Part shown: positions 6,106 to 13,231 of the stretch, one piece after another
Numbering within the stretch: position 1 is the stretch's first letter
Layout: each line of letters begins with the position of its first letter
Source: a virus
Direction: 5' to 3' (one strand)
Length of the DNA stretch: 31,804 nt
IMG/VR virus record: IMGVR_UViG_3300034418_010257
Location: 1-31,804 of that record
The notes under the pieces: generated by a model
Told to the model about the DNA's origin: nothing
What the model saw: only the letters and a program-made list of their open reading frames with translations
Database searches by the model: none
Position numbers and translations under genes: made by a program

Positions 6106-6117
6106 ACCGTGCCGGGG
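6078..6117 (+). promoter_or_regulatory. Hairpin across stop codon before helicase
   Basis: CCCCGGCACG (6078-6087) and CGTGCCGGGG (6108-6117) form a perfect 10-bp stem. A 20-base loop contains a second small stem (AGCG 6090-6093 with CGCT 6100-6103). The previous gene's stop is in the loop, and AGGAGG of the helicase starts 6 bases after the stem. There is no U tract, so this is more likely a translational or processing element than a simple terminator. Confidence 0.6.
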
Positions 6118-6122
6118 CCGCA

Positions 6123-6128
6123 AGGAGG
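6123..6128 (+). promoter_or_regulatory. Shine-Dalgarno that sets a TTG start
   Basis: AGGAGG here is too close to TTG 6129 but optimally spaced (6 bases) for TTG 6135, which I therefore take as the helicase start. No ATG lies in frame nearby. Confidence 0.7.
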
Positions 6129-6134
6129 TTGAAA

Positions 6135-7775
6135 TTGTATAGCAACGAATGGGGCGGATTGCAAGCCCGCCGATGGCAAGCCGACGCGCTTGCCGCAATC
6201 GAGTCGCGCGACGATGACCGCGGATTGGTTGTCGCCGTTATGGGTGCCGGCAAATCGGTCTTGTTGGCCGAGCTTTGCGCGCGCACCGACGGCCGCGTCA
6301 TCGTCACCGCGCCGACGCTTCGCCTTGTGCATCAGCTGGCCGCGACGCTCGAACGCCGCGGCTTGGACGTCGGCAAGGTTTGCACCGGTGAGCGCGACTT
6401 GACGCGCCGCGTCACGGTTTGCACCTATGACCCGCGCACCCTCGCACGGGTTGCCGGTGCGATTCACCGGCCGGCGCTTTGGATTGCCGACGAAGCGCAC
6501 CGGACCAACACCCGCGGCGTTGCCGAATGGCGTGCCGAAGTCGAACCGGCGCGGTCAATCGGATTCACCGCGACGCCGTATCTTGCCGACGCCGATGATG
6601 ACCTCAAACTTTGGTCATCGGTCTGGTTCCACTATTCACTGGCCGACGCGGTTGCCGATGGCGTCATCCTACTTCCGACGTTCGGCGGGGTTCGTTGCGA
6701 CGCCGACGACCTTGTTGCCGGCGCGCGGCTTTGGTTGGCCGATGCCGACGGGCCGGGTGTTTTCTCGGCGGCAACGTGCGCCGACGCCGACGCGCTTGCG
6801 GCCGAGCTTGACGGCGTTGAATCGTTCCACAGCGGCCACAGCGCCGAAGACCGTGACGACAAGTTGCGCCGGCTTCAAGCCGGTGAGTTGCGCGCGATTG
6901 TTCACGTCGCTTGTCTGGTTGAAGGCGTTGACCTGCCTTGGCTTCGCTGGATTGGCCTCACTCACCCGCGCGGTTCGCGCGTCGCCTACGCGCAAGAAAT
7001 CGGCCGGGTTCTGCGAACGGCACCCGGCAAGACGTCGGTTCGCGTTTGGGATCCGTTCGGCGCGGCCGATGTTCACAACCTGCATGATGCCGCGGCGCTG
7101 GCCGACGCGCTTGAAGAATTCGATGCACCGGGACCGCCGGCGCTTGCGACGATGCGCGTTGAAGGCGACCAGATAACGGCCGTGTTTCGGCACGTTGCCG
7201 ATATGATACCGGCCGACCTGTTGCCGCTGAATTGGCGCGGCACGGTTGAACGGATGCGCGTTGATTTGGGTGACGGTGACCCGATAACCATTGAAGGCGG
7301 CCGCATGTATGACCCGCGGCCGCATGATGCGCCGGGGGTTCGGTACGTCCGGCACAATCTCGACATTGCGTTGGATATACCGCGCGAACGAATTGAAGTC
7401 ATCGCGCCGGTTGTGTCGGCCGACGAAGCCCTTGCGCGTTCGCTTGTTCTCGCATGCAGCGTTCACGGCCTTTGTGACGCCCTGCCTGATTGGGTGCGCG
7501 CTCGGCGCCGCGGCATTGACGGCGCGGCCAGCCTTGCGCGCGTTGAGTCGGTGCGGGTGTATCTGCGAAGCGCCGCGCGCAATGACCAACTGCGTTGGGT
7601 TCGCGAGCATTTGCCGGACGGCAATGGTCCGGCCTTGTCGTTGTGCCGTCGCATTTTGTACGATGACCGGCCGCCGCGGGTTGTGACGGCTTACGCCATC
7701 GGCTTGATTTGTGCCGCGCTGAACCGTGACGCCGAACGAACGAACGCGATTGCAAGGAGCTTGATCAATGGGTGA
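6135..7775 (+). CDS. Superfamily 2 DEAH-type helicase
   Basis: 546 aa from TTG 6135. DNA helicase/translocase of the type III restriction (Res)/UvsW-like SF2 group, probably used in origin or recombination remodelling. Motifs: Q-like RRWQADAL (12-19), I VMGAGKS (35-41), Ia TAPTLRLVHQL (58-68), II ADEAH (118-122), III GFTATPY (143-149), and VI YAQEIGRVLRT near 292-302. The C-terminal 180 residues show no familiar domain and may provide DNA binding or partner contact. The gene overlaps the primase-helicase gene by 8 bases, so both are probably made together for replication. Confidence 0.92.
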   Translation: MYSNEWGGLQARRWQADALAAIESRDDDRGLVVAVMGAGKSVLLAELCARTDGRVIVTAPTLRLVHQLAATLERRGLDVGKVCTGERDLTRRVTVCTYDPRTLARVAGAIHRPALWIADEAHRTNTRGVAEWRAEVEPARSIGFTATPYLADADDDLKLWSSVWFHYSLADAVADGVILLPTFGGVRCDADDLVAGARLWLADADGPGVFSAATCADADALAAELDGVESFHSGHSAEDRDDKLRRLQAGELRAIVHVACLVEGVDLPWLRWIGLTHPRGSRVAYAQEIGRVLRTAPGKTSVRVWDPFGAADVHNLHDAAALADALEEFDAPGPPALATMRVEGDQITAVFRHVADMIPADLLPLNWRGTVERMRVDLGDGDPITIEGGRMYDPRPHDAPGVRYVRHNLDIALDIPRERIEVIAPVVSADEALARSLVLACSVHGLCDALPDWVRARRRGIDGAASLARVESVRVYLRSAARNDQLRWVREHLPDGNGPALSLCRRILYDDRPPRVVTAYAIGLICAALNRDAERTNAIARSLING

Positions 7776-10182
7776 CCGACAATATTGGCGCGCGCTTGGC
7801 CTCGACAGCGCAACCGCGAACAAGCGGCCGAACGCCGAAGGGTTCTTCAAGGTGAAGGCGCTACACCGGCCCGACAAGAACCCTTCGTTATCGGTGCAAC
7901 CCGACGATGGTGACGGCGCCGGTTGGTTTCACGATTTCGGCACCGGTGAGCGCGGCACGTTGTACGAATATTGCCGGCAATGCGGCGTTGACACCGGCAC
8001 CGAAGACAAGCCGCCGGCAAAGCCGGAGCCGATGACGCTGGCCGAATGGGCCGCGGCACGCAAGTTGACGGCCGAAACGCTGGCCGACTTCGGCGTCACC
8101 GAAACCCGGACCGGTGAAATCCGATTCCCGACGCCTTGCGGCGTTGACCGGGTGCGCGGCATATCAACCGGCAAGTCGGCGCCGCGTTGGGCAAAGCGCG
8201 GCGGCATGGCGTGCGCGTATGGCATGGACGTCACCGCGTTCAATGACGGGCCGCTCTATCTCGTTGAAGGCGAACCGTCGGTTTGGGCATGCCATCAAGC
8301 CGGGGTTCGCGCCGTGTCGGCGCTGGTTGGCGCAACCGGTGACATTGGGCCGATTGTGGCCGAGCTTGTCAGCGACGGCGCCGAAATCCGCATTGCATAC
8401 GATGCCGACGCGGCCGGCAAGGCCGGCGCGGCCAAGGCGTTCGCGGCGCTTTCGGCGGCCGGCGCAACCGTTCGCATTGTCGAATTGCCGGCACGCAAGC
8501 GCGGATTTGACGTCGATGACTTGCACCGGGCCGAAGGGTCACGGCTTGCCGCGGCGCTTGATGACTTGTGCGGTGAAGACTCGCCGGAATTACCGCCGGG
8601 GTATGACTTGCCGAACGCGCTTGTTCGGGTTCTCGACAAGGACGCCGAATTGGTGGTTGCCGAATGCCGCATTGACGTCACGAACGTCGGCATTGACGTT
8701 GACGACGGCCGGCACGTTTGGCGCTTGGCATGGCATGGCAAATCCATTGACGTGCCGCGTTCAGACCTTGCGTCAACGCGGTCAATCGTCGCTTGGTCAG
8801 ATTATGGGTTGCCGGTTGACCAACACACGGCCGGTGAGTTGGTCCGGTATCTGACAGCCTACGAACAGCACAACCGGCAACGCATCACACGGCAAGAGAC
8901 AAGCGCGTCAACGGGCTGGTTCGGTGACTGTTACTTGCGCGGCAATCATCGGCACGGCCGAGCGTGCCCCTATTACCGGACCGGCGACGCCGGCCGCGAC
9001 CAATGGGTTGACGGCCTTGAAGCCGCCGGCAACGAATCGCTTTGGCATGCGGCGCTTGAACGCGCGCTTGCTCGGCCGGTTGTGCGGTTGATGATTTGCG
9101 GCGCGCTGGCATCGACATTGACGCAACGCGCCGGGTTGGAGGTTGCAGTCATCGACCTGGCCGGCACAACATCACAAGGCAAGACGTCGGCGCTGCGCGT
9201 CGCGTTGTCGGCGCTTGGCGACCCGTGGCGGTTGCTTCGGTCATGGGACACAACGCGAATTGCCGTTGAGCGCGCCGCCGCTTATTCGCGCGGGTTGACG
9301 CTGGCCTTTGACGACACAATGCGCGCGCGCAAAATCGAAGACGTCGCCGGCGCAATCTATGACGTGACCAGCGGCGTTTCGCGCGCGCGCGGTAGCAAGG
9401 CCGGCGGGTTGCAAGCGGCGCCGCGTTCGCATAGCTGGTTACTCTCAACCGGTGAAGGTCCAATCATCAACATGGCCGAAGGGTTCGGCGGTATCTGGTC
9501 GCGCGTCTTGACCGTGACGGCGCCGGCATGGGGAGGGGTTTCGGCCGACCTAGGCGTTGAAATCCGCGGCATGCTGAACGTGTTGCGCGAACATCATGGC
9601 CACGGGTTGCCGGCGCTGGTTGAACGGTTGGCGTCGGTTGCGCCTGCCGAGTTGCGCGCGCGTCATGCGGCGCTTGTCGATTCATTTGCGTCGCGCATCT
9701 ATGACCGGCACCCGGGACACGTTGCCGGCGACCGTATTGCGCAAGCGTTGGCCGCGCTCGAATTGACCGGCCGCGAATTCGGCGCGGCTTGCGGGTTTAC
9801 TGTCAACGATTGGGTTGACCGCTCAATAGCCGATGCCATCGCAAGCAAGTCTTCGAAAGCCGACCGTGCGATTGACGCGCTTGACGAAGTGTTGACCGCC
9901 GCGGCCGCGCAGCTGGGCCGCATCTTTCGCGCGCCGTCGCAAGCCGAGCCGCCGGCCGGTTGGATTGGCGCCGGTGAATGCGATGAATCCGGGTTCACCG
10001 AATTGGCGCTTGCGCCGGCGTTCGTGCGCGAAACCTTGCGCCGCGCGGGGTTTGAACCGGGTTCAATCGTTGCCTCATGGACTGAACGCGGTTGGCTTGT
10101 GCGCGACGGTAAGCGGTTGACGCATAAGGTGAAATGCGGTGACGGTCGGCCGCGGTTCTATAAATTCTGCAAATTGTCGTGA
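7768..10182 (+). CDS. Primase-helicase with TOPRIM and DUF927-like ATPase
   Basis: 804 aa. N-terminal 90 residues resemble the start of phage/plasmid primases (FFKVKALHRPDKNPSLSV, GWFHDF, GTLYEYCRQC). A TOPRIM domain lies at about 160-230: the acidic E in LYLVEGEPS and D-x-D in IAYDADAAGKAGAAKA. The C-terminal half is a DUF927-type helicase: Walker A TTSQGKTSALR (about 467-477), Walker B LTLAFDDT (about 511-518), then a sensor-like LLSTGEGPI. It would synthesise primers and unwind the fork. It is preceded by an SF2 helicase and followed at a distance by SSB in the same unit. ATG 7768 overlaps the previous stop. No DNA polymerase is visible, so host polymerase is presumably used. Confidence 0.9.
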   Translation: MGDRQYWRALGLDSATANKRPNAEGFFKVKALHRPDKNPSLSVQPDDGDGAGWFHDFGTGERGTLYEYCRQCGVDTGTEDKPPAKPEPMTLAEWAAARKLTAETLADFGVTETRTGEIRFPTPCGVDRVRGISTGKSAPRWAKRGGMACAYGMDVTAFNDGPLYLVEGEPSVWACHQAGVRAVSALVGATGDIGPIVAELVSDGAEIRIAYDADAAGKAGAAKAFAALSAAGATVRIVELPARKRGFDVDDLHRAEGSRLAAALDDLCGEDSPELPPGYDLPNALVRVLDKDAELVVAECRIDVTNVGIDVDDGRHVWRLAWHGKSIDVPRSDLASTRSIVAWSDYGLPVDQHTAGELVRYLTAYEQHNRQRITRQETSASTGWFGDCYLRGNHRHGRACPYYRTGDAGRDQWVDGLEAAGNESLWHAALERALARPVVRLMICGALASTLTQRAGLEVAVIDLAGTTSQGKTSALRVALSALGDPWRLLRSWDTTRIAVERAAAYSRGLTLAFDDTMRARKIEDVAGAIYDVTSGVSRARGSKAGGLQAAPRSHSWLLSTGEGPIINMAEGFGGIWSRVLTVTAPAWGGVSADLGVEIRGMLNVLREHHGHGLPALVERLASVAPAELRARHAALVDSFASRIYDRHPGHVAGDRIAQALAALELTGREFGAACGFTVNDWVDRSIADAIASKSSKADRAIDALDEVLTAAAAQLGRIFRAPSQAEPPAGWIGAGECDESGFTELALAPAFVRETLRRAGFEPGSIVASWTERGWLVRDGKRLTHKVKCGDGRPRFYKFCKLS

Positions 10183-10190
10183 TTTTATCG

Positions 10191-10219
10191 TTGACACGTC
10201 CGGCCGTTGTCTTTAGCTT
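10191..10219 (+). promoter_or_regulatory. Putative internal promoter
   Basis: TTGACA (10191-10196), a 17-base spacer and TAGCTT (10214-10219). Perfect -35, weak -10 (3 of 6). It lies just after the primase stop and would give a leader of about 45 bases containing a small hairpin (10227-10244). Confidence 0.5.
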
Positions 10220-10226
10220 GTCCCGT

Positions 10227-10244
10227 GTTGGCAATGAAGCCAAC
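10227..10244 (+). promoter_or_regulatory. Leader hairpin
   Basis: GTTGGC-aatgaa-GCCAAC, a 6-bp stem with a 6-base loop in the leader of the gene at 10271. Modest stability; possible mRNA 5' protection or regulation. Confidence 0.35.
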
Positions 10245-10270
10245 GCCGCCTCGACGCAATAGGAAGTAAA

Positions 10271-10591
10271 ATGACGACCACGACCACGACCAAGATCACT
10301 TTCGGCCAGTTTGAAGGCACCGGGCATCGCGACGATGACACTGAGGCGACGGTATACGCCGATGGCGTCGCAATCGGCACTATCGAGGCCGTGCGTTCAA
10401 ACGTGGGTTCTTGGCGTGTTCAGCGGCACATGGTGACCGAATATATCTTCGAACGATACGCCGACGGGTTGCAGATTGTGAAAGACGTGCGCCGGCACAA
10501 CGGGCGCAACTGGCAGAACGTACAGAGCCCCACCGCGGCACGGAACGCCCTCAAACGACATATCGCGAATCTGTGTAGCGCCGGCCGTTGA
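10271..10591 (+). CDS. Hypothetical protein with own promoter and terminator
   Basis: 106 aa, ATG 10271 preceded by AGGAAG. It starts with a run of six Thr codons. The body is beta-rich (ATVYADGVAIGTIEAV, WRVQRHMVTEYIFERYADGLQIV), and the C-terminus is a basic helix (ARNALKRHIANL). It stands alone with gaps on both sides, a promoter before it and a hairpin terminator after it, so it may be expressed at high level or at a different time from the rest of the early arm. Codon use is slightly more balanced than in neighbours. No family recognised. Confidence 0.75.
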   Translation: MTTTTTTKITFGQFEGTGHRDDDTEATVYADGVAIGTIEAVRSNVGSWRVQRHMVTEYIFERYADGLQIVKDVRRHNGRNWQNVQSPTAARNALKRHIANLCSAGR

Positions 10592-10611
10592 CGCGCCCAC
10601 CGCCCCCGCTT

Positions 10612-10641
10612 GCCCCGTACCGGTTCACCGGACGGGGCTTT
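10612..10641 (+). terminator. Probable terminator hairpin
   Basis: GCCCCGTACCGG-ttca-CCGGACGGGGC with one bulged A, followed by only CTTTG. A strong GC stem with a poor U run, 20 bases after the gene at 10271. It may act as a partial terminator. Confidence 0.55.
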
Positions 10642-10652
10642 GAGGGTGCGTC

Positions 10653-10705
10653 CCCCGGATGGTCCGGGGAGGGTGCCGCCGCGTTCGGTGGTTCCGGCGG
10701 CACCC
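10653..10705 (+). promoter_or_regulatory. Two further hairpins upstream of the membrane micropeptide
   Basis: CCCCGGA-tgg-TCCGGGG (10653-10669) and GGGTGCCGCC ... GGCGGCACCC (10671-10680 with 10696-10705, a 10-bp stem) follow directly on the terminator-like hairpin. Together three stems fill 10612-10705. This noncoding stretch may be a structured leader or an RNA processing site controlling the recombination genes downstream. Confidence 0.5.
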
Positions 10706-10734
10706 GTTGACGACGCAACAGGGAGGCTTCAAGG

Positions 10735-10908
10735 ATGACAAACCTACTTTCAATCATTGCGCTCGGCGCGGTCGGCTTCGCGCTTGCGCTCATGCTAGCA
10801 TCGCATCTCGGCATGGAACCGACCGACCGAACCGCGTATGCGCTCGGGTGCGGCTTCGGATTCGCGGCGCTCACCGCGCTTTGCCTTGCCAGTGAGGCCA
10901 AGCAATGA
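10735..10908 (+). CDS. Two-TM membrane micropeptide
   Basis: 57 aa, ATG 10735 with GGGAGG nine bases upstream, ending in an ATGA overlap with the exonuclease gene. Two hydrophobic segments (about residues 4-22 and 33-51) are separated by a short polar turn with E-P-T-D-R. It is too small for most gene finders but has the right codon style and coupling. Size and topology would fit a small holin or superinfection-exclusion protein. However, it lies with replication genes rather than the lysis cassette, so I leave the function open. Confidence 0.75.
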   Translation: MTNLLSIIALGAVGFALALMLASHLGMEPTDRTAYALGCGFGFAALTALCLASEAKQ

Positions 10909-11663
10909 AGATGCAAATGACCGCCGCCGAATACCAAGGCCGGCCCGAAATCAGCGCAACCATGTTGAAGGCCGCGCGCAAAGGTGCGCCGCACCTTCGA
11001 GCGTTCCTTGACGGCACCAACAAGGTCGGCCCGTCGGCCGCGCTCGGCACGGCCGCGCATGCGATGCTTTTGACGCCGCGCGACTTTGATGCCGAGATTG
11101 CCGTTGCACCGGACGTTGACCGGCGCACGAAGGCCGGCAAGGCCGCGCATGCCGAATTCGCTGAAACCGTCGGCAACCGCACCGTCATCACACCCGACCA
11201 GCATGAAACCGCGGCCATCATTGCCAACGCGGTGAAGAACCATTTTGAAGCGTCAACCCTCCTGATTGGCGCCGAGTGTGAAACCACGTTCATTTGGGAA
11301 GGCAACAAAGCGCGCATTGATGCTTTCAACGTTTCAACGTCAACCCTCATTGACTTCAAGACGACGCGCGACGCCTCACCGGACGCTTACATTCCGGCAA
11401 TCTTTCGATACGGCGTTCACCTTCAATTGGCATGGTACCGGCGCGCGTTGCGCTATCACGGTGAACACGTTGACCGGTGCATCATCATTGCCGCCGAGAA
11501 TGCCGAACCCTTCGGCGTTGCAATCTACGAAATGGACAAAGAAACGATGCGGCTTGGCGACGAAGCCGTTGACCATGCGCTTGCGCAGCTGAACGCAAAC
11601 GCGGCCGACGGTTATGGCGCGGCGCCGATTTTTGTGACCCCGCCGCGTTGGGTGAAACGATGA
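10905..11663 (+). CDS. RecE/DUF3799-type PD-(D/E)XK exonuclease
   Basis: 252 aa. 5'-3' double-strand DNA exonuclease that would make single-strand tails for annealing. Seen: GTAAH with H52, then E-x-T-T-F-I-W (127-131), RID with D139, the core D150-x-K152 in LIDFKTT, and Q174 in HLQLAWYRRAL, as in the lambda/RecE/Cas4-like nucleases. N-terminal ISATMLKAARKGAPHLRAFL is the usual substrate-entry helix of this family. It is followed by an ERF annealing protein with an ATGA overlap, an exonuclease-annealase pair equivalent in role to lambda Exo-Beta. Confidence 0.9.
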   Translation: MKMQMTAAEYQGRPEISATMLKAARKGAPHLRAFLDGTNKVGPSAALGTAAHAMLLTPRDFDAEIAVAPDVDRRTKAGKAAHAEFAETVGNRTVITPDQHETAAIIANAVKNHFEASTLLIGAECETTFIWEGNKARIDAFNVSTSTLIDFKTTRDASPDAYIPAIFRYGVHLQLAWYRRALRYHGEHVDRCIIIAAENAEPFGVAIYEMDKETMRLGDEAVDHALAQLNANAADGYGAAPIFVTPPRWVKR

Positions 11664-12289
11664 CCACCGAAACCGACAAGATTGCCGCGGCCATCGCGAA
11701 AGCGACGGGTGAAATCGGATACATTCAGAAGACCGGCAAGAACGCGCACCATCGATACACATACGCAAGCGACGAAGATTTGACGCGCGCAATTGCGCCG
11801 GTGTTGGCCGCGAACGGGTTGGCGCTGGTTCCGGTTGTTGAGTCTATCGCGCGCGATATGGACGGCACCCGCGTCACGGTCACCGTGCGTTGGATTGTCG
11901 CGCACGAATCCGGCCAGCGCCTTGAATGCGTCACGGCATCAGAAGGCACCGACCGACAAGACAAAGCGGTCGCAAAGGCGTTGACCGGCGCTCGAAAGTA
12001 TCTGTTGCGCTTGCTGTTCAGTGTCGCAACCGGTGACGATGCCGAGCGCGACGACACGCCAACGCCGACACCGGCACGCAAGGCACCGGAACCGGCACCG
12101 GCACCCGAACACCGTGAAACGCTGATTCAATACGCAACCGAAGCGGCCGGCGATGATGCCGACCAGCTTGACCGTTGGACGCGCGCGATTGACGCGCAAC
12201 CGGCGCGGTTGCTTCCAACGCTAGCGCGCCGCATTGCCGACGTCCAAGACGTGGCCGCGGCGCTGAACAAGTTGAAGGGGGCATCATGA
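11660..12289 (+). CDS. ERF-family single-strand annealing protein
   Basis: 209 aa from ATG 11660. It binds single-stranded DNA and anneals complementary strands, working with the exonuclease just upstream. The ERF core occupies residues 1-125: NAHHRYTYASDEDLTRAIAPVLAANGLAL and then DKAVAKALTGARKYLLRLLFSVATGDDAE, both characteristic. A Thr/Pro/Ala linker (TPTPTPARKAPEPAPAPE) follows, then a C-terminal helical domain of about 60 residues. The split into core, linker and tail is common in phage ERF proteins. An in-frame start at 11648 is less likely because 11660 gives the ATGA overlap. Confidence 0.9.
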   Translation: MTTETDKIAAAIAKATGEIGYIQKTGKNAHHRYTYASDEDLTRAIAPVLAANGLALVPVVESIARDMDGTRVTVTVRWIVAHESGQRLECVTASEGTDRQDKAVAKALTGARKYLLRLLFSVATGDDAERDDTPTPTPARKAPEPAPAPEHRETLIQYATEAAGDDADQLDRWTRAIDAQPARLLPTLARRIADVQDVAAALNKLKGAS

Positions 12290-12474
12290 AACTTACCGAA
12301 GAACAGTCTTTGCAGCTTTGGCGCGCGGCGCTTGCGGCCGATGGCAACTCAACAAGCCTGGCGCATGCAGCCGGCGCGGCATACGTGATGCCGATCACAC
12401 TAGACAACGCGCTTGAATCCTTGCGCAAAGCCGTTGAGATTCTTGAACAACTGCGCGCCGAGATTGACCAATGA
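12286..12474 (+). CDS. Small helical hypothetical protein
   Basis: 62 aa, ATGA overlaps at both ends. Predicted helical, with a C-terminal heptad-like stretch (LESLRKAVEILEQLRAEI) that could form a coiled coil. It lies between the annealing protein and the transglycosylase. No family recognised. Confidence 0.7.
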   Translation: MKLTEEQSLQLWRAALAADGNSTSLAHAAGAAYVMPITLDNALESLRKAVEILEQLRAEIDQ

Positions 12475-12905
12475 TTTGCGCCGCGTTGCTTGCGCTTGGC
12501 CTCGACATTGCGCCGACGGCCGAAGACGTATGCGCCGACGTCGTTGAAGCGGCCGAAGCCTATGCGCTACCGCCGGCCGTCCTGGTCTCGGTTGCGTGGC
12601 ATGAGTCAAGGCTTTGGCCGAACCCGGTGCATCCCGAAAGCGGCGCGGCCGGCCCGTTGCAAGTAATGCCGGCACTACAAACCGACGACTTGATTGATGA
12701 CGGCGCGCGCATCTTTCGAGCTTGGCTTGACCATGAGGCCGCGGCTTGCGTTGAGTCACCGACCGTTGACGAAATTGGCGCGGCGCTTTGCCGCTATGCA
12801 TGCGGCTATCGGTGCGAGCACCCGTGCCGCTGGTCAACAACCCGTCTTGCATTGGCCGAGACGATAACCGCGGCAACCGCCGCAAGCTATGAGGAACCGC
12901 AATGA
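12471..12905 (+). CDS. SLT-type lytic transglycosylase
   Basis: 144 aa. Predicted to cleave peptidoglycan between MurNAc and GlcNAc. Goose-lysozyme/SLT motifs: catalytic E45 in WHESRLWPNP and GAAGPLQVMP (58-67). A hydrophobic N-terminus (residues 2-15) may act as a signal or anchor but has no positive charge. The C-terminal half has a Cys-rich patch (CRYACGYRCEHPC, about 107-120), suggesting disulfides and so an extracytoplasmic or virion location. Its position is unusual: it lies inside the early recombination unit, between ERF and SSB, not with the lysis or tail genes. Confidence 0.85.
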   Translation: MICAALLALGLDIAPTAEDVCADVVEAAEAYALPPAVLVSVAWHESRLWPNPVHPESGAAGPLQVMPALQTDDLIDDGARIFRAWLDHEAAACVESPTVDEIGAALCRYACGYRCEHPCRWSTTRLALAETITAATAASYEEPQ

Positions 12906-13231
12906 TTCAAGTGACGATTGCCGGCCGCGTCGGCCGAAGCGAGTTGAAGGACGTGAACGGCTCGCCTTTGCTTGCGTTCAGTGTCGCGGCCGATATTCGC
13001 GAAGGCCGCGACAAGTCAACGCAATGGGCAAGCTGCGCGATTTGGGGCAAGCGCGCCGAAGCGTTGGCGCAGTACGTGACGAAGGGTTCACACGTCACGG
13101 TCACCGGCTCGGCAAAGGTGCGAACCTATCAGGCAAGCAGCGAAACCAAAGCCGAGCTTGATATTCGTGTTGACAACATCGCGCTTCAAGGCGGCGGCAC
13201 GGCCGGCGACAAAGACGAAATTCCGTTCTGA
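12902..13231 (+). CDS. ssb: Single-stranded DNA-binding protein
   Basis: 109 aa OB-fold protein covering single-stranded DNA at forks and recombination tails. It shows the usual SSB pattern: N-terminal IQVTIAGRVGRSELKDVNGSPLLAFSVA, then TQWASCAIWGKRAEALAQYVTKGSHVTVTGSAKVRTY, and the acidic tail ending DEIPF that recruits partner proteins. It is short, with almost no linker between OB fold and tail. Last gene of the rightward unit, and its TGA (13229-13231) directly abuts the stop of the opposing gene. Confidence 0.95.
   Translation: MIQVTIAGRVGRSELKDVNGSPLLAFSVAADIREGRDKSTQWASCAIWGKRAEALAQYVTKGSHVTVTGSAKVRTYQASSETKAELDIRVDNIALQGGGTAGDKDEIPF

Noticed and set aside
6669-7877. 402-codon open frame on the minus strand opposite the helicase
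   Set aside because: It has no ribosome site or family motif, is Arg/Asn-rich, and lies opposite a well-supported helicase; long antisense frames are expected at this GC content.
10735-10908. Holin assignment for the two-TM micropeptide
   Set aside because: Topology fits, but it is far from the endolysin, and a better holin candidate lies at 14678-15034.
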